This document shows, one piece after another, positions 7,247 to 13,882 of a stretch of 24,306 nucleotides of DNA. The translations under genes were made by a program, and so were the position numbers. Within the stretch, counting starts at the first letter, position 1, and each line of letters starts with the position of its first letter. The stretch is from Candidatus Calditenuaceae archaeon JGI OTU-3 (GTDB taxonomy: Archaea; Thermoproteota; Nitrososphaeria_A; Caldarchaeales; Calditenuaceae): NCBI GenBank assembly GCA_000494185.1, contig AWOC01000005.1, positions 4,397-28,702 on the forward strand, read 5' to 3'. Under the pieces are notes generated by a model that worked only from the letters and a program-made list of their open reading frames with translations, did no database searches and was not told the origin of the DNA.

Positions 7247-8181
7247 ACCAGATCTCCCCTCTCGGAGATTCTGGAGCCCACCGTGGATAGGAAGACGTCC
7301 TCAAGCCCCGACGCACGGACTTCGAAAAGCCCCCGGAGCCCATGCCTCTCAAGCAGCGACAAGACGCCCTGAAGCTCCGAACCCTCCCTCACCGCCACCG
7401 CCCACCTCCCGTCGGGGAGACGCTCCGGCTTGAGGCACGATGATTGCAGCTCTTGAGACAGCGCCTCATCCAACTCGTCTATTATGAGTCGCGCCTTAAC
7501 TGGCGACTGGGCGACGAGGTCGGGAACACGCCCTATCAACGCTATACGTCCATTCACCATTATGGCTACACGGTCGCTGAGGCGCTCAGCCTCCTCCATA
7601 TAGTGCGTCGTAAGTATTATTGTCCGACCCTCACGCCTAAGACCAAGGAGGTAACGCCACGTCTCCCTCCTAGCTTGCGGGTCCAGCCCTGTGGTCGGCT
7701 CATCCAAGAATACGACCTCTGGATCACCGACCAGGGCCATCGCGAGGCCGACCTTCCGCTTCATGCCGCCCGATAGCTTCGAGAAGAGGCGCCCCCTGAC
7801 TTCCCAGAGTCCAAGTCCCTCCAAGAGGTCTCTGAAGCCCCTCCCAACCCCCTTAGCCGCAGCGGCGAGAAGAACATTCTCGTACACCGTTAGGTTGTCT
7901 ACCGCGCTGAACTCTTGGGGCAGGACACCGATTAATCTCTTGATTTTCCCGACATCTGAGCGGTTCCTGATGCTCAGGCCCATTATGTAGGCTTCGCCAG
8001 ATGTAGGCGTTCTCAGACATTCTAGGATCTCGATCGTCGTAGTCTTCCCAGCCCCATTCGGCCCGAGAAGGGAGAAAACCTCCCCCCTCTCAACGTCGAA
8101 CGATACACCATCAACAGCCCGGATATTGCCATAGAGCTTGGTCAAAGATATCGCCGCGACCGCGGTGGAGGCGGGAGACAT
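7243..8181 (-). CDS. ABC exporter ATPase (DrrA/CcmA type)
   Basis: The energy subunit for the downstream ABC-2 permease. The 312 residues contain Walker A GPNGAGKTT at 40-48, Q-loop VLPQEF at 87-92, signature LSGGMKRKVGLA near 136-147, Walker B VVFLDEPTTGLDP near 156-168 and the switch His in LTTHYMEEAERLSDRV. A C-terminal domain of about 80 residues follows (GRVPDLVAQSPVKARLII), as is usual in the DrrA group, where it helps binding to the permease. All catalytic residues are intact. The ATG at 8181 is chosen because a TATA-like box lies about 30 bases upstream, giving a nearly leaderless transcript. It is the first gene of a two-gene operon. Substrate unknown. Confidence 0.88.
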   Translation of the reverse strand: MSPASTAVAAISLTKLYGNIRAVDGVSFDVERGEVFSLLGPNGAGKTTTIEILECLRTPTSGEAYIMGLSIRNRSDVGKIKRLIGVLPQEFSAVDNLTVYENVLLAAAAKGVGRGFRDLLEGLGLWEVRGRLFSKLSGGMKRKVGLAMALVGDPEVVFLDEPTTGLDPQARRETWRYLLGLRREGRTIILTTHYMEEAERLSDRVAIMVNGRIALIGRVPDLVAQSPVKARLIIDELDEALSQELQSSCLKPERLPDGRWAVAVREGSELQGVLSLLERHGLRGLFEVRASGLEDVFLSTVGSRISERGDLV

Positions 8182-8205
8182 CTCTTAGCAGCCGTTCTAG
8201 ACCGC

Positions 8206-8218
8206 GATATATATTATT
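8206..8218 (-). promoter_or_regulatory. TATA box of the ABC exporter operon
   Basis: On the minus strand AATAATATATATC is centred about 30 bases upstream of the ATPase ATG. This is the spacing of an archaeal TATA element serving a transcript with almost no leader. Confidence 0.5.
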
Positions 8219-8536
8219 GGAGGGGGGCTTATCGACGCGTAGGATCATCACAACACGCACACGTCATGGTACGGTAATGAATACTTCTGAATGAAGCGCC
8301 CCAAGTTGTAATGGCGGAGGCCCAGCAAAGCAGGTCCATCCTCCTCCCGCCTCTAATGACGCCTAAACAACCGATCGCACACTATCTCGCGAAAACTACA
8401 GAAAAATTTCGATGAGGCATAGGTAGAGCCAAATTGTCATTGGGCGCAGCCCCTCTCCGGTTAGCCTATTCACGAGGCGCCGGATATGCCTGTGAAGGAC
8501 GTCATCGTTGTCAGCTCCGCCTGCTTTATGAACGAG

Positions 8537-8620
8537 GCTGGATCACCAGCTTAACGCTTTAGCGTTATGTCGAGGCCCTGTCGCAGCGCCTTGTGCCGCA
8601 TGCGTTGCACGAGCGCAGGG
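8537..8620. repeat. Cluster of three inverted repeats in a geneless spacer
   Basis: The 567-base spacer 8182-8748 has no convincing gene. It does hold three adjacent hairpin-forming repeats. GCTGG-ATCA-CCAGC is at 8537-8550, and TAACGCT-TT-AGCGTTA at 8552-8567. A longer stem at 8576-8620 pairs CCCT/AGGG, GCGC/GCGC and GTGC/GCAC, with internal loops and a terminal region that includes CGCATGCG. AACGCT recurs just after it, at 8624-8629. This could be a small structured RNA or a regulatory/attachment region. I could not match it to a known RNA family (no SRP or RNase P core motifs seen). Confidence 0.4.
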
Positions 8621-8748
8621 CGAAACGCTAAATAATCCTAGAACGGTTTTTCAGTTGCGAAGACCCCTATGACCGCTCGCCCCACCGTCACACACAACCT
8701 CGAGGAAGGGACCTCCAACTCGATGGGGCGGTGTTGAGCGTCGAAAAA

Positions 8749-8834
8749 GGGCCCGTAGCTCAGCATGGATAGAGCGCCGGCCTTCTAAGCTTGGAGAGAG
8801 CCGGAGGTCCTGGGTTCAAGTCCCAGCGGGCCCG
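8749..8834 (+). tRNA. tRNA-Arg (anticodon TCT) with an 11-nt intron
   Basis: The cloverleaf is complete. The acceptor stem is GGGCCCG/CGGGCCC with discriminator G at 8834. The D arm is GCTC/GAGC, and the anticodon stem CCGGC (8777-8781) pairs with GCCGG (8800-8804). The T arm is CTGGG-TTCAAGT-CCCAG. The anticodon loop has 18 instead of 7 bases. Removing 8788-8798 (11 nt), between positions 37 and 38, leaves CTTCTAA with anticodon TCT at 8784-8786. The precursor can fold a relaxed bulge-helix-bulge: CTTC pairs with GGAG (one G-T), leaving three-base bulges TAA and AGA. The splicing endonuclease would cut after the second base of each bulge, exactly at the predicted intron ends. A pyrimidine-rich tract follows. 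Confidence 0.92.
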
Positions 8835-8860
8835 TCCTATTCTTTCTCTTTTCTCTTTAC
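8835..8860 (+). terminator. Pyrimidine-rich terminator after tRNA-Arg
   Basis: Immediately after the discriminator base comes a run of T and C (TCCTATTCTTTCTCTTTTCT and on), typical of archaeal tRNA 3' ends. It also marks the change from GC-rich to AT-rich DNA. Confidence 0.45.
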
Positions 8861-8972
8861 AATATGAAATTACAGGCCGAGTTTTTTGGCGAGTTTATTT
8901 TAGTTTTGTAGCACTGCTTTAAATTATGTGTTATACATGATTATGTAAATTTTTGAACTTTAGGTCACCAAT

Positions 8973-8983
8973 CTTAAAATAAT
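8973..8983 (+). promoter_or_regulatory. TATA-like box of the ECF operon
   Basis: CTTAAAATAAT is centred about 27 bases before the ATG at 9006, compatible with a leaderless start. A purine stretch AGAAAGG (8991-8997) could also act as a ribosome binding site, so leadered translation cannot be excluded. No known riboswitch core was recognised between the tRNA and the gene. Confidence 0.35.
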
Positions 8984-9005
8984 AGGACAAAGAAAGGATT
9001 GCGAT

Positions 9006-9569
9006 ATGGCGCAAGAATCTTTTACGGTTAAAAGGCCTGATTTACTCACAGCCACTGCGTACATGGCTGTGACCTCAGCTGTTACGGGTGTTGGTTTTCT
9101 ATTAACAGCCCCCATTCCATTGATTCCTGGAGCTATACATTGGCGAGTATTAGCTTTCCTCCCATGCGTCTTCGGAATACTTTTCGGACCCATAACTGGA
9201 TTTGTAGCAGGTGCAATAGGCAATACACTCTGGGCAATTATAGGTGGGTACTTTAATCCCGCTACGCCCATATTCGATCTCGTAGGAGTTGGACTTACAG
9301 GATTGATCCCTGGCCTACTCTGCAAGCCTGAGGACTCAAAATCAAAAATAGGGTTACTTAAGATAGCGCTTATAAGCCTGCTTTCAGGTTTGGTTATGGT
9401 TCCGATAGTCGCGGTGGGCTTCGACCTAGTTGGAGCAGCGCCCTTCGTGCCTGCAGTAGTCTTTCTAATTCTAAGTGACCTTCCACCAATTGTGATAGGT
9501 ACACCAATTGTGGTTGCCGCTGTGGCGCGTCCACTATTAAGGAGAAATCTAGTCAAATGGAGACTCTAA
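9006..9569 (+). CDS. ECF transporter substrate-binding S component
   Basis: The membrane subunit that would bind the substrate of an energy-coupling-factor importer. It has 187 residues, almost all hydrophobic, in about five or six membrane segments: near 18-37, 44-65, 66-85, 90-103, 116-140 and 143-172. Gly/Pro-rich loops such as FGILFGPITGFVAGAIGNTLWAII recall the S-component fold. The ATG at 9006 is preceded by AGAAAGG and by a TATA-like box. The 3' end overlaps the ATPase gene by 13 bases. S components differ widely and I cannot assign this one to thiamine, riboflavin, queuosine or another known group. The coupled phosphoribosyltransferase suggests a nucleobase-like substrate, which is inference. 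It begins the AT-rich segment. Confidence 0.8.
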   Translation: MAQESFTVKRPDLLTATAYMAVTSAVTGVGFLLTAPIPLIPGAIHWRVLAFLPCVFGILFGPITGFVAGAIGNTLWAIIGGYFNPATPIFDLVGVGLTGLIPGLLCKPEDSKSKIGLLKIALISLLSGLVMVPIVAVGFDLVGAAPFVPAVVFLILSDLPPIVIGTPIVVAAVARPLLRRNLVKWRL

Positions 9570-11005
9570 ATTACCTTGAGGTAACTGGATTAAGCTGTAA
9601 ATATAGCTCTGAATGGGTACTGAGAGATATATCATTTAAAGTTGGAAAGGGTGAAGCGTTAGCGATATTAGGCCGAAGCGCCTCTGGAAAAACGACCCTA
9701 GCATACTGCCTATCTGGAATTATACCGAACAGAATATGCGGAACAGTGTCTGGAAGCATAGTGGCTGATGGTGAAGAACTAATAGGCAAACCCATAAGAG
9801 AGTTTAATAAATCCATAGGGATAGTGCTTCAAAACTATGAGCTACAAGTTTTTGGATTAACAGTTGAAGAAGACTTAGAGTTAAGTCTTTGCGATGGGGA
9901 TGATGAACGTCTTGAGTGGGCTTTAGAATTCTTTGATTTGAAGAAATACAGAGATTATTATGTCCATGAGTTATCGGGCGGGTTAAAACATCGTCTCGTA
10001 TTAGCATCAACAATAGTAACAAATCCTAAATACGTGATACTAGACGATCCAGTTGCCAATCTTGATTGGAAGAGCAAAAAGATGGTAGCAAATATGATAA
10101 GGATGCTGAAGGAAAACGGAAAAGGAGTGATAGTTTTGGGAAGGAGACTTAAGGGGCTAGAAGACGTCATAGATAAAGTGTTATACCTACTAGGAGGAGC
10201 TACAGAAAACGGAAACACTTGTCTCTCAGACACTGCAGGACTAAATCTTAATGCTCCATCCAAACTTAATGACGATAGACACGTAGTTGAATTCAATCAA
10301 GTTTATTATAAATACAATAGTGAATATGTCTTAAAGAATATTTCATTAAAAATAAAGCGAGGAGAGGTTCTATCAGTAATGGGCCCAAATGGCTCGGGAA
10401 AAACAACTTTAATGAAGCACATTGTTGGATTGTTGAAGCCATGCAAAGGTAGCGTCCTAGTTAATGGTATAGATACGAGGAAAGCCAGTCCAGCTAGACT
10501 GGCGAGACATGTTGGAATAGTGTTCCAAGACCCTGAAAAATACTTTGTTTCTGAGACCGTTTGGGATGAGGTAGCATTTGGAGTGAGGAATCTCAAATTA
10601 GATGAGGGTCTAGTAGAGGAGGTCCTAAATATGCTTGGGTTAATTTACAAGAAGAATTCAAGTCCATATTCGCTTAGCATGGGTGAGAAAATTAAATTAT
10701 CAATTGCCAGCGTAATAGCTATGAATCCTGAAATCTTAATTCTAGATGAGCCAACAACAGGTCAAGATAATGAGACGTTAAAACAGATTATTGCAATCAT
10801 AAACAAAATAAAAAACATGGGTAAGACTATAGTAATAGTTACGCATGACTCTGATTTTGCCTTAAGTGTTGCTGATAGGATAGTAATTTTAAATGATGGC
10901 TCAATCATTGCTGATGGAAATCCTGCTCGGATTTTGAACGATTCTAAATTAATTGAGGATGCCGGAATAGAGCCACCGTCTCTCATGAGTGAGGAGAAAT
11001 GTTAA
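9557..11005 (+). CDS. ECF transporter double ATPase (fused EcfA1-EcfA2)
   Basis: A 482-residue protein with two ABC domains in tandem, serving as both ATPase subunits of the ECF module. Domain 1 has Walker A GRSASGKTT (39-47), Q-loop VLQNYE and signature ELSGGLKHRL (138-147). Its Walker B is ILDDP, with Asp (164) where the catalytic Glu should be, and GRR replaces the switch His region (near 195-197). Domain 2 has Walker A GPNGSGKTT (276-284), FQDPEKYF, Walker B ILDEPTTGQD with E398 and switch His H430, but its signature reads SLSMGEK. So one composite site (domain 2 Walker motifs with domain 1 signature) looks canonical and the other degenerate. ATG at 9557 overlaps the S gene by 13 bases; the end overlaps the T gene by 7. 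Codons are clearly AT-rich. Confidence 0.88.
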   Translation: METLNYLEVTGLSCKYSSEWVLRDISFKVGKGEALAILGRSASGKTTLAYCLSGIIPNRICGTVSGSIVADGEELIGKPIREFNKSIGIVLQNYELQVFGLTVEEDLELSLCDGDDERLEWALEFFDLKKYRDYYVHELSGGLKHRLVLASTIVTNPKYVILDDPVANLDWKSKKMVANMIRMLKENGKGVIVLGRRLKGLEDVIDKVLYLLGGATENGNTCLSDTAGLNLNAPSKLNDDRHVVEFNQVYYKYNSEYVLKNISLKIKRGEVLSVMGPNGSGKTTLMKHIVGLLKPCKGSVLVNGIDTRKASPARLARHVGIVFQDPEKYFVSETVWDEVAFGVRNLKLDEGLVEEVLNMLGLIYKKNSSPYSLSMGEKIKLSIASVIAMNPEILILDEPTTGQDNETLKQIIAIINKIKNMGKTIVIVTHDSDFALSVADRIVILNDGSIIADGNPARILNDSKLIEDAGIEPPSLMSEEKC

Positions 11006-11727
11006 ACAAATTGTCCGTGACGTTAGATCCTAGAGTAAAAATTATTGTATTCCTTTCATGGATTTCATTACCATTTATTTGTAGGGACATTTATAGTATC
11101 GTAGCATTGCTAATAACTTCCATAGCACTGTTATTATTTGTAGGAGCAGCGGGTGCTGTCTTTAGAAAGCTGAGACTATTGATTCCTCTGATTTTGCTAG
11201 CATTTCCTCTCTGGACATTTTTGAATCAGTGGTCACTATTTTATGCTTCAAGTAGGGGTGTAGATTTTCTCTTTGGACTTTTTATGACGCTTAGATTATT
11301 GATAATAGTTATTATATCATTATCGTTCATAGTTTTTGTGAAGCCCACAGAAATTATTAAGGCTATGCAATCTCTTAGGCTTCCTCCAATAATTGGAGCA
11401 ACTTTTGCTCTGGCATTTAGATACTTATACATAATTTCTGAAGACTACAAATCGATAAAAGAGTCACACCTTTGTCGAGGACTTGAACTGGATAAAGGAT
11501 CATTAATAAGAAGAATTAGAAACTATATTCCATTACTGATACCTTTAATCATCAGGAGTATTGATAGCGCAGAAAAACTCGTCTTAGCGTTGGAGTTGCG
11601 TCCATACATCGTAAACAGTAGGAGAATTAGGCCTATGAAAATTAGAGATTTCGCAGTACTTCTCGGATGTATCTTAATATTGGTCTTAGCGATTTTATAT
11701 AATTTCTATTTTGGTGGGTTGAGTTGA
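10999..11727 (+). CDS. ecfT: ECF transporter T component (EcfT)
   Basis: The transmembrane coupling subunit of the ECF importer, 242 residues. The start LSVTLDPRVKIIVFLSWISL is the typical EcfT opening (a short DPR-K element before the first membrane helix). Hydrophobic segments lie near 16-35, 36-50, 58-75, 90-115 and 210-237. The cytoplasmic coupling region carries the two Arg motifs by which EcfT grips its ATPases: ESHLCRGLEL and, about 40 residues on, LVLALELRPYI. These match the family's ARG-type pair loosely (CRG and ELR). ATG at 10999 overlaps the ATPase stop and the end overlaps the next gene as TTGA. Intact, same AT-rich base use as its neighbours. Confidence 0.85.
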   Translation: MLNKLSVTLDPRVKIIVFLSWISLPFICRDIYSIVALLITSIALLLFVGAAGAVFRKLRLLIPLILLAFPLWTFLNQWSLFYASSRGVDFLFGLFMTLRLLIIVIISLSFIVFVKPTEIIKAMQSLRLPPIIGATFALAFRYLYIISEDYKSIKESHLCRGLELDKGSLIRRIRNYIPLLIPLIIRSIDSAEKLVLALELRPYIVNSRRIRPMKIRDFAVLLGCILILVLAILYNFYFGGLS

Positions 11728-12308
11728 GTTTAAGGGTCCAGGAATATACTGGGCAAGATAGATATGTTGTCAGGATTGGTGACTTAGTGAGAGAATTACC
11801 GATAGTCCAAGTTTCTGAAAATGTCTGGATAGCGTCAAACGCAGATCTGATCTTGGGTGATGTAGAATTCATAGAGGTTGCGGCGAATTTGCTTGCTGAG
11901 AAAATTAAGCAGTATAGTCCAGATATTATCGTGGCTCCTGAGGCAAAGGCTATAGCGTTAACATATGAAGTGGCGAAAAAACTTGGCCATAAGAAGTTAG
12001 TAATAGCAAGGAAGTCCGTTAAAGCGTATATGGTTGACTACCTTGCAGAAGAATTTTCCTCTATTACTACTAAGAGTAAACAACTGCTAATATTTGTAAA
12101 GGATGATGTTTATAGGATTAGGGGCAACAAGGTGTGTATTCTTGACGATGTAGTATCGACGGGTGGGACTGTTAACGCCTTAGATCGACTAGTTAGAAGG
12201 GCTGGTGGGAAAGTTGCTTGTAAAGCGGCTATCTGGATTGAAGGGCCATGGTACAAAGGTGATTTAATATATTTAGATGAGCTGCCAATATTTTTGAAAA
12301 GTAGTTAA
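11724..12308 (+). CDS. Purine-type phosphoribosyltransferase
   Basis: A type I phosphoribosyltransferase that would join a nucleobase to PRPP to give a nucleoside monophosphate. It has 194 residues and the PRPP motif VCILDDVVSTGGT at 137-149. An upstream APEAKAIALTYEVAKKLG (71-88), then IARKSVKAYMVDYL (95-107), is the pattern of archaeal adenine/hypoxanthine (COG0503-like) enzymes. The tail YLDELPIF is also family-like. The TTG start at 11724 overlaps the EcfT stop (TTGA). A later start would be possible, but the overlap fits the rest of the operon. Fused in one transcript with an ECF transporter, it probably traps the imported base inside the cell. Whether the base is adenine, hypoxanthine/guanine or something modified cannot be read from the sequence. 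Confidence 0.82.
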   Translation: MSLRVQEYTGQDRYVVRIGDLVRELPIVQVSENVWIASNADLILGDVEFIEVAANLLAEKIKQYSPDIIVAPEAKAIALTYEVAKKLGHKKLVIARKSVKAYMVDYLAEEFSSITTKSKQLLIFVKDDVYRIRGNKVCILDDVVSTGGTVNALDRLVRRAGGKVACKAAIWIEGPWYKGDLIYLDELPIFLKSS

Positions 12309-12391
12309 TACTATTATTGTTAGAGTCTTGAATGTTCAGTATACTGGTGTCGATTGAGTAAACGATTTTATGTCGAGGTTGTTAATCATTT

Positions 12392-12780
12392 ATACGGACG
12401 AGTAGAGTCGTCGTAGTCATTCCTACGTACAATGAGGCTTAAACAATCTCTAATGTTATTAGAGATGTTTTAGAATCTATGTGTGTGGCGGGAATTGATT
12501 GTTATGTTTTAGTTATTGATGATAATAGTCGTGATGGTGCTGCGAATGTCGTGGCCCGGTTGGCTGAAATAACTGGTAAAGTGTCCGTCATAGTAAGGCC
12601 GAGACGGGTGGGCTTGGGTTCTGCATATATTGATGGGTTTAAACATGTTCTTGAGAAGATGAAGGATGCCGATGTAGTAGTTGAGATGGACACTGATGGT
12701 AGTCATGATCCGAAGCTTCTTCCACAGCTTGTTAATCCTGTGTTGAAGGGAGAGTCCGATGTTGTTGGATCACACCATCT
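12392..12780 (+). pseudogene. Remnant of a dolichol-phosphate-mannose-synthase-like glycosyltransferase
   Basis: A GT2 glycosyltransferase of the DPM1 type, which would move a sugar onto a polyprenol phosphate. Reading from about 12401 gives VVVVIPTYNEA, a TAA (12440-12442), then TISNVIRDVLESM continuing in the same frame; GAA to TAA would explain the stop. Downstream the frame stays open: VLVIDDNSRDG, RPRRVGLGSAYIDGF and VVEMDTDGSHDPKLLPQLV, the family's DxD region. Family resemblance stops after SDVVGSHH (about 12770), so at least half the usual length is lost. There is no good start codon (ATA near 12392, stop just before). Clearly a broken gene. Confidence 0.75.
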
Positions 12781-12850
12781 TTTTAATCGGCACAAGGGCG
12801 CTACCTGTCTAGGTGGAGTCACGTATGCTAAGGGTTTTTGGCAGGCTTAC

Positions 12851-13027
12851 GGTATTCTCCACCCCGTCTGGTGTTATGATAAGGTTGGCCTCGATCCTCA
12901 CACCCATCGTTCCGGGTAGGTAGATCCCAGGCTCAATCGTGAAGAACATTCCCGGTCTCAATGCGCTCATATTTCCGGTCTTTATGCTAGGCTCCTCATG
13001 GACCTCCGAGCCAAGCCCATGCGGGCG
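12851..13027 (-). pseudogene. Remnant of an M24 family (Xaa-Pro dipeptidase-like) peptidase
   Basis: On the minus strand an open stretch reads RPHGLGSEVHEEPS, then GMFFTIEPGIYLPGTMG and VRIEANLIITPDG. These are the metal-binding His, HExP and the two Glu-containing motifs at the C-terminal end of pita-bread (M24) metallopeptidases. Only about 55-60 residues are left of a roughly 350-residue protein, with no start and no family-like end. It sits head to head with other remnants. Confidence 0.72.
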
Positions 13028-13029
13028 AG

Positions 13030-13392
13030 GTCCTTGGACGTGTGGAGATACTGCCCGAGTATGAAGAGGGTTTGGACGGGTTTGCCGGCTACAGCCACAT
13101 CTTTATACTCTCAGTCTTCCACAAAACCCCCGAATACAGGACGCTTCTCAAGGTAAGGCCGAGGAGGCTGTTGAGGCTGGGCATACAGGAGGAGGCATTC
13201 CAACGTTGTGGGTTTTCTCCACAGACTCTCTTGTAAGACCTGACCCTTAGGGCTTACGCTCGTCAAACTTGTCAAAAGGGATGTCCGGGTTCTCTACGTG
13301 GAGGAGTGGACCTCTTCGACGGCACACCAGCGGTCGACATCAAGCCGTACAGGCCCGACTACAAGGTGGAGGTCTACAACAACTCTGAATAG
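13030..13392 (+). pseudogene. Remnant of a TrmO/TsaA-type tRNA N6-methyltransferase
   Basis: The fragments VEILPEYEEGLDGFAGYSHIFILSVFHKTPEYRTLLKVRP, then FSTDSLVRPDP, GLTLVKLVKRDVRVLYVE and VDLFDGTPAVDIKPYRPDY match the order of the TrmO (TsaA, UPF0066) family, which methylates the ct6A-modified base at tRNA position 37. They lie in different frames and need at least three single-base shifts to join (near 13205-13215, 13248 and 13305). The usual PRRPNPIG region is altered. The last frame ends in TAG at 13390-13392. The density of shifts points to a decayed gene. Confidence 0.75.
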
Positions 13393-13418
13393 TTCAAGCT
13401 CGACGCGGGGCAGCTGAT

Positions 13419-13562
13419 TTGAGCACGGACAGGCTGGGGATAAAGGAGGAGTACGTCTGCCCTAAGTGCGGCTACCAGCTCACCATACCCGCAAAACCCA
13501 GCGACTCAAAGGTCAGAAATATCTGGAGCCTCTACTGTCCACGATGCGGTTACAGCTGGTAG
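13419..13562 (+). CDS. Small zinc-ribbon protein (47 aa)
   Basis: An open frame of 47 residues from a TTG. It carries two CPxCGY knuckles, CPKCGYQL (about 14-21) and CPRCGYSW (about 40-47), enough for one zinc ribbon. It has no frame damage although everything around it is broken. The start is uncertain because no clear ribosome binding site precedes it. Archaea have many such tiny CPxCG proteins of unknown role; no function can be assigned. It could also be a leftover of a longer protein. Confidence 0.5.
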   Translation: MSTDRLGIKEEYVCPKCGYQLTIPAKPSDSKVRNIWSLYCPRCGYSW

Positions 13563-13632
13563 GTGAAAACACCGATAAAAGACCTAAAATAACAGTGTAA
13601 GATAAATGGCGGCCTCAAAACAGTTTTCTAAG

Positions 13633-13707
13633 GGGGCCGTAGCTCAGTCAGGTAGAGCGGCCGGGCTCTCAACCGGCAGGTCGCGGGTTATAGTCCCTCC
13701 GGGCCCG
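13633..13707 (+). tRNA. Degenerate tRNA-like gene, anticodon probably CTC (Glu)
   Basis: The layout is that of a tRNA: acceptor GGGGCCG with CGGGCCC, TA, D arm GCTC/GAGC, anticodon stem GCCGG/CCGGC, variable AGGTC, a T arm and discriminator G. Several bases are wrong for a working molecule. The anticodon loop has eight bases (GCTCTCAA). One acceptor pair is G-G. The T stem has a C-T mismatch. The T loop reads TTATAGT where TTCRANY is expected, so the universal C56 is lost. With U33 at 13667 the anticodon would be CTC. It lies next to the gene remnants, so pseudogene is the favoured reading; sequencing error is the alternative. Confidence 0.55.
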
Positions 13708-13849
13708 CGCGGCTTCACACCGCGTGTGGTGTCTGATGATTTTGTAGAGGTTTATCCATGTGCTCGGCGCATTAGGCTTCGTTCTACTGCCATGTTTCGT
13801 CGTGAGGCGTTTTTAAGTTTGGTGGGCGGTATGTATATGCTTGAGTTAA

Positions 13850-13860
13850 TACTTATATCT
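13850..13860 (+). promoter_or_regulatory. TATA box of the acyl-CoA synthetase gene
   Basis: TACTTATATCT is centred about 28 bases ahead of the GTG at 13883, the spacing for a leaderless archaeal transcript. Just after the tRNA-like gene, CGCGG-CTTCACA-CCGCG can form a hairpin. The rest of 13708-13849 shows nothing else. Confidence 0.5.
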
Positions 13861-13882
13861 ATGTCTAGTTCCTTTCTTCGCT

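Noticed and set aside
8487..8555. Mini-ORF ATG...TAA of 22 codons (MPVKDVIVVSSAC...)
   Set aside because: The start vaguely recalls thiolases, but it is too short and overlaps the hairpin cluster. No support as a gene.
8861..9005. Riboswitch ahead of the ECF operon
   Set aside because: ECF operons are often riboswitch-controlled in bacteria, but I found no TPP, cobalamin, purine or preQ1 core motifs in this AT-rich leader.
8960..9556. 198-residue minus-strand open frame opposite the ECF S component
   Set aside because: Rich in Ser/Thr/Pro/Ile with no family motif. The plus strand has a clear membrane protein and operon overlaps, so this is an antisense shadow.
12440..12442. TAA codons in nosD and the glycosyltransferase as a recoded sense codon
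   Set aside because: TAA is the normal stop of several intact genes in the window, and the glycosyltransferase is otherwise truncated. Nonsense mutation or error is simpler.
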